Below, one piece after another: positions 55,492 through 64,000 of a DNA stretch of 64,000 nt (position 1 is the first letter of the stretch; each line of letters opens with the position of its first letter). The notes beneath the pieces are model-generated. The model saw only the letters and a list, made by a program, of their open reading frames with translations. It had not been told where the DNA came from and made no database searches. Source of the stretch: Stenotrophomonas sp. SAU14A_NAIMI4_5 (GTDB lineage: Bacteria; Pseudomonadota; Gammaproteobacteria; Xanthomonadales; Xanthomonadaceae); contig NZ_CP026003.1 of NCBI RefSeq assembly GCF_003086795.1, positions 3,601,531 through 3,665,530 on the forward strand. Direction: 5' to 3'. Position numbers and translations under genes: made by a program.

Positions 55492-55576
55492 CGCCGGGCA
55501 TGGCCCGGCGCTACCGGAACGTGGATGGGTAGCGCCGGGCCATGCCCGGCGGCGTAGATCCACGCCATGCGTGGAT
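55492..55576. repeat. SMAG triplet
   Basis: A minus copy 55492-55514 and plus copy 55529-55551 of the GCCGGGCC type form an inverted pair, followed by a GTAGATCCACG copy at 55554-55576, 7 bp from the LON-domain gene stop. Confidence 0.88.
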
Positions 55577-55582
55577 GGCCGC

Positions 55583-56161
55583 TTACGGCATCCACCCCAA
55601 CAACTGCTGCAAGCGCTGGTGCGGGTCGTCCATCTGCAGCAGCTGCAACCGCTGCTGTTCGCCGAGCGGCAGCAGTTCGGCCAGCCGCCAGCCGACCCAG
55701 CTGGCCTGGTCCAGCAACGCTGGATTCGCCGGCGCATAGGCCTCGCCCGCCTGCTCGATGATGTGCCCGAGCACCGTGGCCAGCAGCGCATGCTGCGGCT
55801 TCAGTTCGTCATCGGGGTCTTCTTCGCACCAGCGCACATCGGCCACGACCAGGCCGTTGTCGCGCACGCGGGTACGCTCGACATGGAAACGCCGGGTACC
55901 GCGCAGGCGCAGCTGCAGCACGCCATCGGCGCCGACATCGAAGTCCTCGATGCGGACCTGCACGCCGTAGGCCGCCGGGGTAGCCGGCTCCCCCACTTCC
56001 TGCCCTTCCAGGATCAGGCAGACACCAAAGCCCTCGCCGCTGCGGCCGGTGTCGCGCACCAGGTCCAGGTAGCGGCGCTCGAACACGCGCAGGCCAACCG
56101 CCGCGCCGGGCACCAGCGTGGTGTGCAGCGGAAACAGCGGCAGCGGAACGTCGGTGCTCAT
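55583..56161 (-). CDS. LON-substrate-binding-domain protein
   Basis: The 192-residue protein is a stand-alone Lon N-terminal domain: PLPLFPLHTTLVPGAAVGLRVFERRYLDLVRD, GVCLILEGQEVGE and LRLRGTRRFHVE. It lacks the AAA+ and protease parts of Lon. Such proteins may deliver substrates, but the role is untested. Its ATG overlaps the mpl stop (ATGA), so it is translated together with mpl. Confidence 0.92.
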   Translation of the reverse strand: MSTDVPLPLFPLHTTLVPGAAVGLRVFERRYLDLVRDTGRSGEGFGVCLILEGQEVGEPATPAAYGVQVRIEDFDVGADGVLQLRLRGTRRFHVERTRVRDNGLVVADVRWCEEDPDDELKPQHALLATVLGHIIEQAGEAYAPANPALLDQASWVGWRLAELLPLGEQQRLQLLQMDDPHQRLQQLLGWMP

Positions 56162-57522
56162 CGGGCCTGCAGGGCGGCGAGAAAGCGGCGCGGCGCGCCG
56201 TCGAAGCCACCGTTGGACATGAACACCACGTGGTCACCGCTGCGCACGCTGGACTGCAGCTGTGCCAGCAGCGCATCGGTATCGGGCACGGCATGGGCCT
56301 GGCCACGCACGGCGGCGATCACCGAAGCGGCATCCCAGGCCAGTTCCGGCCGATGCAGGAACACCACTTCGTCGGCCAGCGCCAGCGACGGTGCCAGCGC
56401 CTGGGCGTGTGCGCCCAGCCGCATCGAGTTGCTGCGCGGTTCCATCGCCACCACGATACGCGCGTCGCCGACCTTGGCGCGCAGGCCGTCCAGCGTGGTC
56501 GCGATCGCCGTGGGGTGGTGGGCGAAATCATCGTAGACGGTGATGCCGTCATGGCTGCCGATCACTTCCATGCGGCGCTTGACGCTGCGGAAGCGGGCCA
56601 GCGCCGGGATCACCTCGGCCGGGGCCACGCCCACCGCATGCACGGCGGCCAGGGCGGCCAAGCCGTTGAGTACGTTGTGGCGGCCCAGCAGCGACCAGTG
56701 CACATCACCCAGCGCCTGCCCACGGTGATGCACGCGGAAGGCGCTGCCATCGGCGGCCAGCAGCTCGGCATGCCATTCCAGCGACGGGTCGAAACCGAAG
56801 CGCTCGACCGGGGTCCAGCAGCCCATCTGCAGCACTTTGGCCAGGTGCGCGTCCTCCCCATTGACGATCAGGCGGCCGCGCGCGGGCACGGTGCGCACCA
56901 GGTGGTGGAACTGGCGCTCGATGGCCTCCACGTCCGGGAAGATGTCGGCGTGGTCGTATTCGAGGTTGTTGAGGATGGCCACCAGCGGCCGGTAGTGCAC
57001 GAACTTGCTGCGCTTGTCGAAGAAGGCGGTGTCGTACTCATCGGCCTCGACCACGAACTCGCGGCCCTGGCCCAGGCGGGCGGAGACGCCGAAATCCTCG
57101 GCCACGCCACCGATCAGGAAGCCCGGCGAACGCCCGGCGCTTTCCAGCAGCCAGGTCAGGATGGTGGTGGTGGTGGTCTTGCCGTGGGTGCCGGCCACGG
57201 CCAGGGTGTCGCGGCCCGGCAGCACCTGCTCGGACAGCCACTGGGCACCGGAGATGTAGCGCTGGCCGGCGTCGAGCACGGCTTCCACGGCCGGGTTGCC
57301 GCGTGACAGGGCGTTGCCGATCACCACCTCGGCGGTGCCCGGCGGCACGCTGTCGGCGCGGTAGCCCTGGTCCAGGACGATGCCCAGCTGCTCAAGCTGG
57401 GTGGACATCGGCGGATAGATGGCCTGGTCGCTGCCACTGACCGTATGGCCCAGTTCCCGCGCCAGGGCGGCCACGCCACCCATGAAGGTGCCGGCGATTG
57501 CAAGGATATGTACGCTGCTCAT
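56158..57522 (-). CDS. mpl: UDP-N-acetylmuramate:L-alanyl-gamma-D-glutamyl-meso-diaminopimelate ligase
   Basis: The 454-residue Mur-ligase relative recycles the cell-wall tripeptide onto UDP-MurNAc. It has HILAIAGTFMGGVAALARELGH at the start, the ATP loop AGTHGKTTTTT, EADEYDTAFFDKRSKF and LNNLEYDHADIF, then DDFAHHPTAIATTL in the C-terminal domain, all Mpl hallmarks. ATG at 57522 fits the family N-terminus (SVHILAIAG). Confidence 0.96.
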   Translation of the reverse strand: MSSVHILAIAGTFMGGVAALARELGHTVSGSDQAIYPPMSTQLEQLGIVLDQGYRADSVPPGTAEVVIGNALSRGNPAVEAVLDAGQRYISGAQWLSEQVLPGRDTLAVAGTHGKTTTTTILTWLLESAGRSPGFLIGGVAEDFGVSARLGQGREFVVEADEYDTAFFDKRSKFVHYRPLVAILNNLEYDHADIFPDVEAIERQFHHLVRTVPARGRLIVNGEDAHLAKVLQMGCWTPVERFGFDPSLEWHAELLAADGSAFRVHHRGQALGDVHWSLLGRHNVLNGLAALAAVHAVGVAPAEVIPALARFRSVKRRMEVIGSHDGITVYDDFAHHPTAIATTLDGLRAKVGDARIVVAMEPRSNSMRLGAHAQALAPSLALADEVVFLHRPELAWDAASVIAAVRGQAHAVPDTDALLAQLQSSVRSGDHVVFMSNGGFDGAPRRFLAALQAR

Positions 57523-57852
57523 GACCGGGGATTGTGACCGATCACGGCTGTATAGGGCCATTGTCAGCAGCGGGGTCAGACAACTCCTACAGCGCTTGTG
57601 AGAAAAGTCCAACCGTCTGTCAGGGAATTCCTGATAGCGCAGGTATGTGAACCCGTACACAATTCAGGAAGCCAGCCGTAGTACCCGAACCGGTCCTACT
57701 CCCCAAGAGGCCATCCCCAAGGGAGCTCATGCTGCGGAGCCCTGAGCAAGCTCATCGCTGGCACCTATGAAACGAAACAGGCCTGGTCCGCGAGGATCAG
57801 GCCTGTTTCGTTGTCGCTGCAGGGTGGCCGGCGCAGGGCCGGCCAACCGCCA
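57523..57852. other. mpl upstream region and adk terminator zone
   Basis: A 330-bp stretch without a gene. It contains the adk terminator (57771-57812). Between 57540 and 57765 the DNA is less GC-rich than its surroundings and probably includes the mpl promoter. No SMAG or inverted-repeat element was seen. Confidence 0.5.
57771..57812 (-). terminator. Terminator of adk
   Basis: A 15-bp perfect stem (AACGAAACAGGCCTG/CAGGCCTGTTTCGTT) lies 41 bp past the adk stop; the 3' arm on the minus strand is T-rich (GTTTCGTTT). Confidence 0.85.
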
Positions 57853-58416
57853 TCAGCCCTTGATCGCTGCCAGGATGCGGGCTTCGATCTCGTCCAGGTC
57901 ACCGACGCCATCGACGCGGGCCAGGGTGCCACGGCCGGCGTAGAAGTCGACCACCGGGGCGGTCTGGTCGTTGTAGACCTGCAGGCGCTGGCGCACCGCT
58001 TCCGGGTTGTCGTCGGCGCGGCCCTGTTCCTGCGCGCGGCCGGCGATGCGCTCGACCAGCAGCTCGGTGGCCACGTCCAGCTGCACCACGGCGTCCAGCG
58101 GCTGGCCGATCTTGGCCAGCAGGCCGTCCATCGCATTGGCCTGGGCCACATTGCGCGGGTAGCCGTCCAGGATGAAACCCTTGGCGACATCGGCCTGGGT
58201 CAGGCGCGACTCCAGCATGCCCAGCAGGATGTCATCGGACACCAGGTTGCCGGCATCCATCACCGCCTTGGCCTGCTTGCCCAGCTCCGAGCCCGCGGCG
58301 ATTTCCGCGCGCAGCATGTCACCGGTCGAAATATGGGCAATGCCCAGCTTTTCTTTCAGGCGCGTCGCCTGCGTCCCCTTGCCCGAACCGGGCGGTCCCA
58401 ACAGAACCAATCGCAT
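57853..58416 (-). CDS. adk: Adenylate kinase (short, lidless form)
   Basis: The 187-residue protein starts MRLVLLGPPGSGKGTQATRL with P-loop GPPGSGKGT (7-15), then HISTGDMLR, GFILDGYPRN and the NMP-binding residues. The LID region (RIAGRAQEQGRADDNPEAVRQRL) is the short type, without zinc cysteines. It equilibrates ATP, ADP and AMP. Confidence 0.96.
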   Translation of the reverse strand: MRLVLLGPPGSGKGTQATRLKEKLGIAHISTGDMLRAEIAAGSELGKQAKAVMDAGNLVSDDILLGMLESRLTQADVAKGFILDGYPRNVAQANAMDGLLAKIGQPLDAVVQLDVATELLVERIAGRAQEQGRADDNPEAVRQRLQVYNDQTAPVVDFYAGRGTLARVDGVGDLDEIEARILAAIKG

Positions 58417-58552
58417 TGACCTGACTCCAACGTGTTGAAAACAAAGAAGGTTCGCGCCCCGGACGGACCGGTATCGCTGCACCGCAATAGCGCCACTTTA
58501 GCGCATCCGGGTAATGTCTCTGCAATGTCCCCCTCACCGAGCAGGTAGAAGC

Positions 58553-59809
58553 ATGCGCAACGGCACCCTCCTCTACGCCCAGTCCGGCGGCGTCACGGCG
58601 GTCATCAACGCCACCGCGGCGGCGGTCATCGAGCAGGCCCGGGCCAAGGGCATCAAGGTCCTGGCTGCCCGCAACGGCATCCTCGGCGCCCTGCGCGAGG
58701 AGCTGATCGACACCAGCAAGGAGAGTGCCGCCGCCATCCGCGCCCTCGCCCACACCCCGGGCGGCGCCTTCGGCTCGTGCCGGGTCAAGCTGAAATCGCT
58801 GGAGGCCGACCGTGCCCGTTACGACCGCCTGCTGGAGGTGCTGCGCGCCCACGACGTGCGCTGGTTCCTCTACAACGGCGGCAACGATTCGGCCGATACC
58901 GCGCTGAAGGTGTCGCTGCTGGCCAAGGCGTCCGGCTACGACCTGACCTGCATCGGCGTGCCCAAGACCATCGACAACGATTTGGCCGTGACCGACACCT
59001 GCCCGGGTTTCGGCTCGGCAGCCAAGTACACCGCGGTCTCGGTGCGCGAGGCCGCGCTGGACGTGGCAGCGATGGCCGAGACCTCCACCCGCGTCTTCAT
59101 CTACGAGGCGATGGGCCGCCACGCCGGCTGGCTGGCCGCCGCCGCGGGCCTGGCCGGCAATGGCGAGGACGAGGCTCCGCACATCATCCTGCTGCCCGAG
59201 CGTGCCTATGACGAGGCGACCTTCCTGGCCAAGGTCAAGGCCGTGGTCGAGCGCGTCGGCTACTGCGTGGTCGTGGCCTCCGAGGGCATCGCTACCGCCG
59301 ATGGCCGCTTCGTCGCCGATGCCGGTGGTGGCAAGGATTCCTTCGGCCATTCGCAGCTGGGCGGCGTCGCCGCGCATCTGGCCGGCCGGGTCAAGGACCA
59401 GCTGGGCCTGAAGGTGCACTGGGCCCTGCCCGACTACCTGCAGCGCTCGGCCCGGCACCTGGCCAGCAAGACCGACTGGGAACAGGCGCAGGCGGTGGGC
59501 AAGGCCGCCGTGCAGCTGGCGCTGAAGGGCCAGAACGGGGTGATGCCGGTGATCGTGCGCAGCAGCGATGCGCCCTACCGCTGGAAGATCGAGGCCGCGC
59601 CGCTGGCGAAGATCGCCAACCATGAGAAAAAGATGCCGGCCGGCTTCATCCGCCGCGATGGTTTCGGCATCACCGCCAAGGCACGCGCCTACCTGTCGCC
59701 GCTGATCAAGGGCGAAGCCCCCCTGCCCTACGGCGCTGACGGTCTGCCGAAGTACGTGACACTGAAGAACGTGGCGGTGAAGCAGAAGCTGCCCGCGTTC
59801 GAGGGCTGA
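58553..59809 (+). CDS. pfp: Pyrophosphate-dependent 6-phosphofructokinase
   Basis: The 418-residue protein starts MRNGTLLYAQSGGVTAVINA. The donor site reads NGGNDSADTALKVS and the catalytic loop reads GVPKTIDNDL; the Lys of PKTIDND marks PPi rather than ATP use, as in Xanthomonas PFP. Further fructose-6-P motifs are EAMGRHAGWLA and ASEGIA. It interconverts fructose-6-P and fructose-1,6-bisP with PPi. A membrane pyrophosphatase (hppA) follows 1.4 kb downstream on the same strand. Confidence 0.93.
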   Translation: MRNGTLLYAQSGGVTAVINATAAAVIEQARAKGIKVLAARNGILGALREELIDTSKESAAAIRALAHTPGGAFGSCRVKLKSLEADRARYDRLLEVLRAHDVRWFLYNGGNDSADTALKVSLLAKASGYDLTCIGVPKTIDNDLAVTDTCPGFGSAAKYTAVSVREAALDVAAMAETSTRVFIYEAMGRHAGWLAAAAGLAGNGEDEAPHIILLPERAYDEATFLAKVKAVVERVGYCVVVASEGIATADGRFVADAGGGKDSFGHSQLGGVAAHLAGRVKDQLGLKVHWALPDYLQRSARHLASKTDWEQAQAVGKAAVQLALKGQNGVMPVIVRSSDAPYRWKIEAAPLAKIANHEKKMPAGFIRRDGFGITAKARAYLSPLIKGEAPLPYGADGLPKYVTLKNVAVKQKLPAFEG

Positions 59810-59837
59810 GCCACGGTCGGGGCGAGGGAGGAAGGCG

Positions 59838-60230
59838 ATGGCACTGCGCGTTGTTCGACTCGGCAGCCCGCGCGCGCCCGGCGAGGGCCTGCGCATCGGC
59901 ACGGTGCGGCGGCCGCCACGGGGCGTGCCGCGCAGCGAGTTCGCCCGCCAGGATTGGTATGACGTGTGGTTCCCGACGCTGTCGCCCAGCCCGGCGCTGG
60001 TGAAGCTGGCGCACGAGGCGAAGACTGCGGCGGACTGGAACGCCTTCTTCCGCCACTTCAAGGCCGAGATGAAAGCGCCCGAGGCCGCCCATGCGCTGGA
60101 TCTGCTGGCGGCACTGTCGCAGCACAGCGACATCGCCGTGGGCTGCTACTGCGAAGAGGAGGCGCATTGCCATCGCAAGGCGCTGCGCGAGCTGCTGGTG
60201 GCACGCGGAGCGAAGCTGGCCGAGGGGTGA
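59838..60230 (+). CDS. DUF488 family protein
   Basis: The 130-residue protein starts MALRVVRLGSPRAPGEGLRI. DUF488 hallmarks are RQDWYDVWFPTLSPSPAL, WNAFFRHFKAEM and the C-terminal cysteine/His motif VGCYCEEEAHCHRKALRELL. Biochemical role unknown; family members occur in many bacteria. It starts 28 bp after pfp. Confidence 0.9.
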   Translation: MALRVVRLGSPRAPGEGLRIGTVRRPPRGVPRSEFARQDWYDVWFPTLSPSPALVKLAHEAKTAADWNAFFRHFKAEMKAPEAAHALDLLAALSQHSDIAVGCYCEEEAHCHRKALRELLVARGAKLAEG

Positions 60231-60242
60231 TGGCGCGCTGCG

Positions 60243-60386
60243 GTAGATCCACGCCATGCGTGGATGCGACATCGGTGCCGACCAACGGTCGGCACCCACC
60301 GGGCAGGTTCCGGCATCGGTGCCGACCAACGGTCGGCACCCACCGGGCAGGTTCCGTCATCGGTGCCGACCCAAGGTCGGCACCCA
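60243..60386 (+). repeat. SMAG copy followed by three 44-bp units of a related palindrome
   Basis: A GTAGATCCACG copy (60243-60265), then three units starting ATCGGTGCCGACC at 60271, 60315 and 60359, 44 bp apart, each a GTGCCGACC/GGTCGGCAC palindrome plus a spacer with CACCGGGCAGGTTCC. The period equals that of the unrelated-sequence array at 44535-44923. Confidence 0.88.
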
Positions 60387-60392
60387 CCCGTA

Positions 60393-60896
60393 TCAATTAC
60401 AGGCCTTGCCTTCCACCTGCAGCTGCGCGGCGAACATCGTCACCTGCGGGATCTTGCCGGCGGCCGCCTGCTTCTTCGCTTCTTCCAGATAGATGCGCGA
60501 CTGGCCCTGGCCATCCAGCGCCTGGGTGCTGTTGACCGGCAGGCGCCACACCCGCACCACCGCCTGCTGTGCCGGGCAGGCGGCATTCGGCACGCGGATC
60601 ACGTCGTTGAGCTTCCAGCCCTTGTCGGCACTGGGCTGTGCCTTGGCGTAATCGACGAAGCGGGCGCGCGGCTGGCACTGCTCGCTGGTGCGCACGGCGG
60701 AGAAGCGGTACGGCTCGGCGGCCTGGCCGGTGAACACGCCTTCCAGGCGTGCACAGGCCTCGGGAATCTGCCGCAGCGTATGCACCGCACCTGCGGCCTG
60801 GGGGGCGCCGACCGCCCGCTGCAGTTCGGGGGTTTCCGCAGCCAGGGCCGGCAGGGCCGGAACCAGGGCGGCAAACATCAGCAGGGACAGGCGCAT
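60393..60896 (-). CDS. Secreted protein of unknown function
   Basis: The 167-residue protein has a signal peptide (MRLSLLMFAALVPALPALAA, cleavage near ALA). The mature part has four cysteines (ACARLEG, EQCQPR, AACPAQQ, KACN at the end), probably disulfide-linked in the periplasm. Family not recognised; xanthomonads carry similar small secreted proteins. The stop lies just past a SMAG-type repeat block. AGG upstream at 60900-60903 is a weak ribosome-binding site. Confidence 0.78.
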   Translation of the reverse strand: MRLSLLMFAALVPALPALAAETPELQRAVGAPQAAGAVHTLRQIPEACARLEGVFTGQAAEPYRFSAVRTSEQCQPRARFVDYAKAQPSADKGWKLNDVIRVPNAACPAQQAVVRVWRLPVNSTQALDGQGQSRIYLEEAKKQAAAGKIPQVTMFAAQLQVEGKACN

Positions 60897-61195
60897 GGGG
60901 AATCTCCGTCAGGACTGTGCGCAGGCTTGCAGAAGGTGGCTTAACGGGGTGCAAAGGGTGCCGCGAAGGAGCCGGTCGAGTTGCCGCTGCGCTCACCGGG
61001 GCATGCCAGTCGAGCAAGCTCGACTCTACGGGGGCCGGGACGCATACTGCGGGCACCAGGGAATGCTGAACACCGCCATACGTCGGACGACCGTTTCGGT
61101 CGGCACGGGTTGGTTCCAGGCTGCAACCCGTCGTCCCCCTCGTGGTGCCGTTCATCGCCACTGGATGCTCACCATCCATTCTGCGGAGGGGTCTG
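60897..61195. promoter_or_regulatory. hppA upstream region
   Basis: About 300 bp without a gene. It has a minus-oriented SMAG of the AGTCGAGC type (61008-61029) and a small hairpin CGACC-GTTT-CGGTCG near 61090. The promoter of hppA is probably here; its boxes were not identified. Confidence 0.5.
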
Positions 61196-63219
<2,024 letters not shown>

Positions 63220-63223
<4 letters not shown>

Positions 63224-63329
63224 ATCCACGCCATGCGTGGATGGGGTTGTCGCCACGCCCCGTAGAGTCGAGCTTGCTCGACTGCTTTTGGCCTGCACCG
63301 CAAGAGCAGTCGAGCAAGCTCGACTCTAC
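63220..63329. repeat. SMAG triplet after hppA
   Basis: A GTAGATCCACG copy (63220-63242) whose TAG is the hppA stop, then an inverted pair of GTAGAGTCGAGC type (63262-63283 plus, 63308-63329 minus). The last one overlaps the 3' end of the next gene (63326). Confidence 0.88.
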
Positions 63330-63631
63330 GGCCTGGAACCCCGCAACCGCAGGGCGACAATCACCACCACTGCAATTCCCCAGCACACGTAGATGGGCGT
63401 ATCCCACCCGTCATAGGTGCTGTGCGGGCTGGAGATGAAGGCCAGCGACGCCAGCCACGCGCAGAGCACGCCGGGCAGGCGCGCGCCACGCCAGATGCAG
63501 AACGCAGCAAACACCAGCAGCGGCCAGGTAAAGATGACAGCGGCCGTGAACGGTGCCAGCGAGACAAAGGCCACGCAGGCGGCGAAGACCACGCTGCACC
63601 AGGCAAGCACCCGCAGGGTCCGTGTTGTCAC
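63326..63631 (-). CDS. Small multi-pass membrane protein of unknown function
   Basis: The 101-residue protein starts at a GTG (63631, GGAGG 6 nt upstream). It has about four TM segments (VLAWCSVVFAACVAFVSLAP, AAVIFTWPLLVFAAFCIW, LCAWLASLAFIS, PIYVCWGIAVVVIVALRL). Family not recognised. The C-terminus (LRGSRP) lies against a SMAG copy. Confidence 0.72.
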   Translation of the reverse strand: MTTRTLRVLAWCSVVFAACVAFVSLAPFTAAVIFTWPLLVFAAFCIWRGARLPGVLCAWLASLAFISSPHSTYDGWDTPIYVCWGIAVVVIVALRLRGSRP

Positions 63632-63683
63632 TGCAGCCTCCGGTCATCCATTGACGGTCGTGTCGATGATAGCGGTTGCCGCT

Positions 63684-63722
63684 GGGGTCAGAGCCCTTTC
63701 CTGCGGAAAGGGATCCGACCCC
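63684..63722. repeat. GGGGTCAGA-type asymmetric palindrome (copy 7 of 7)
   Basis: GGGGTCAGAGCC ... GGATCCGACCCC with inner stem CCTTTCC/GGAAAGG, 20 bp after the TonB-like gene stop. Confidence 0.85.
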
Positions 63723-63742
63723 GTTGCCGACCCCGCTGCCGG

Positions 63743-64000
63743 TCAACGACCGCGCAGGTAGAACGCGACCGGCACCATCACTTCCACCGGGTCGCCGGCC
63801 ACTTCGGCCGGCGGCGCCGGTACCGGGCTGGCGCGCTGCACGGTCTCCAGCGTTTCCTGGTCCAGCAACGCGAAGCCACTGCCGCGTTCGATGCGCGCGC
63901 CGGATACGCGCCCATCGCGGTACACGGCGAACCGTACGTAGACCACGCCCTGCTGGCGCAGCCGTTCGGACTGGCGCGGATAACGCCGGTGCTGCTGCAG
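63743..64000 (-). CDS. Energy-transducer TonB-like protein, C-terminal domain (partial)
   Basis: The frame is open to the right edge, so the N-terminus is missing. The visible 85 residues (YPRQSERLRQQGVVYVRFAV, then DGRVSGARIERGSG, LLDQETLETVQRAS, VPVAFYLRGR) are the TonB C-terminal domain, with the YP, G-x-V-x-V-x-F and L-D-x-E/A motifs. It would contact TonB-dependent outer-membrane receptors. Confidence 0.88.
   Translation of the reverse strand: MQQHRRYPRQSERLRQQGVVYVRFAVYRDGRVSGARIERGSGFALLDQETLETVQRASPVPAPPAEVAGDPVEVMVPVAFYLRGR

Noticed and set aside
53501..55501. 666-codon minus-strand frame opposite the DedA-PAP2 gene
   Set aside because: Antisense shadow; His/Gln/Arg-rich with no known motif.

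Overview
The window is high-GC chromosomal DNA from a Stenotrophomonas (Xanthomonadaceae), most likely of the S. maltophilia group. Three things point there: dozens of short palindromes that begin with GTAG (the SMAG repeat family of S. maltophilia), the gene neighbourhoods (rph-yicC-gmk-rpoZ-spoT; zapA-6S RNA-ygfA-rpiA; pfp next to hppA), and the codon use. No tRNA, rRNA, prophage or CRISPR was recognised. Species and strain cannot be fixed by eye.

Layout. 1-~350: the start of an IS110-family element running off the left edge, with a structured leader that is a candidate bridge-RNA gene, abutting a SMAG pair. 452-12296 (minus): a surface-attachment directon holding a CS1/cable-type (alpha) chaperone-usher fimbria (pilin, usher, tip adhesin, chaperone), then a 1939-residue trimeric autotransporter adhesin and a membrane protein. 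12.7-24.5 kb (minus, one exception): membrane proteins, gltA, rpmE2, nucleoside hydrolase, recG, ridA, spoT, rpoZ, gmk. 24.7-26.7 kb: an AbiE-type toxin-antitoxin pair and an orphan gene set between gmk and yicC. 27.8-35.0 kb (plus): rph, a VOC protein, rdgB, hemW, DUF1631, PilZ, prolidase. 35.0-35.9 kb: a 900-bp gene-free repeat zone. 35.9-38.8 kb: pepP and UPF0149 (minus), then the zapA unit and 6S RNA (plus). 38.8-44.5 kb: ygfA, EVE protein, rpiA, DUF192 lipoprotein, SirB1-like, rubredoxin, thiE, hemL. 44.5-44.96 kb: a nine-unit 44-bp SMAG tandem array. 45-53.4 kb: azurin, HAD phosphatase, argD, a K+ channel, two DUF3829 lipoproteins, an SDR, a lipoprotein, a DUF2867 protein and a RIO-like kinase. 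53.5-64 kb: DedA-PAP2-LssY fusion, LON-domain protein, mpl, adk, PPi-dependent phosphofructokinase, DUF488, membrane H+-pyrophosphatase and the end of a TonB-like gene.

Functionally most of the window is housekeeping: nucleotide metabolism (rph, rdgB, gmk, adk, nucleoside hydrolase), stress control (spoT, rpoZ, 6S RNA), peptidoglycan recycling (mpl), tetrapyrrole synthesis (hemL, hemW) and pyrophosphate-centred energetics (pfp with hppA). The accessory layer is the adhesion directon, the AbiE insertion and the IS110 end.

The intergenic DNA is the most unusual part. Besides SMAG palindromes, some of which supply stop codons of neighbouring genes, there are at least two other structured families. 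One is an asymmetric 38-41-bp hairpin (GGGGTCAGAGCC ... GGATCYGACCCC) with a covarying inner stem, in seven copies. The other is a set of 100-260-bp multi-hairpin elements closed by 25-28-bp terminal inverted repeats. In two related copies the terminal arms match each other within a copy but differ between copies, as expected if pairing is what is conserved.
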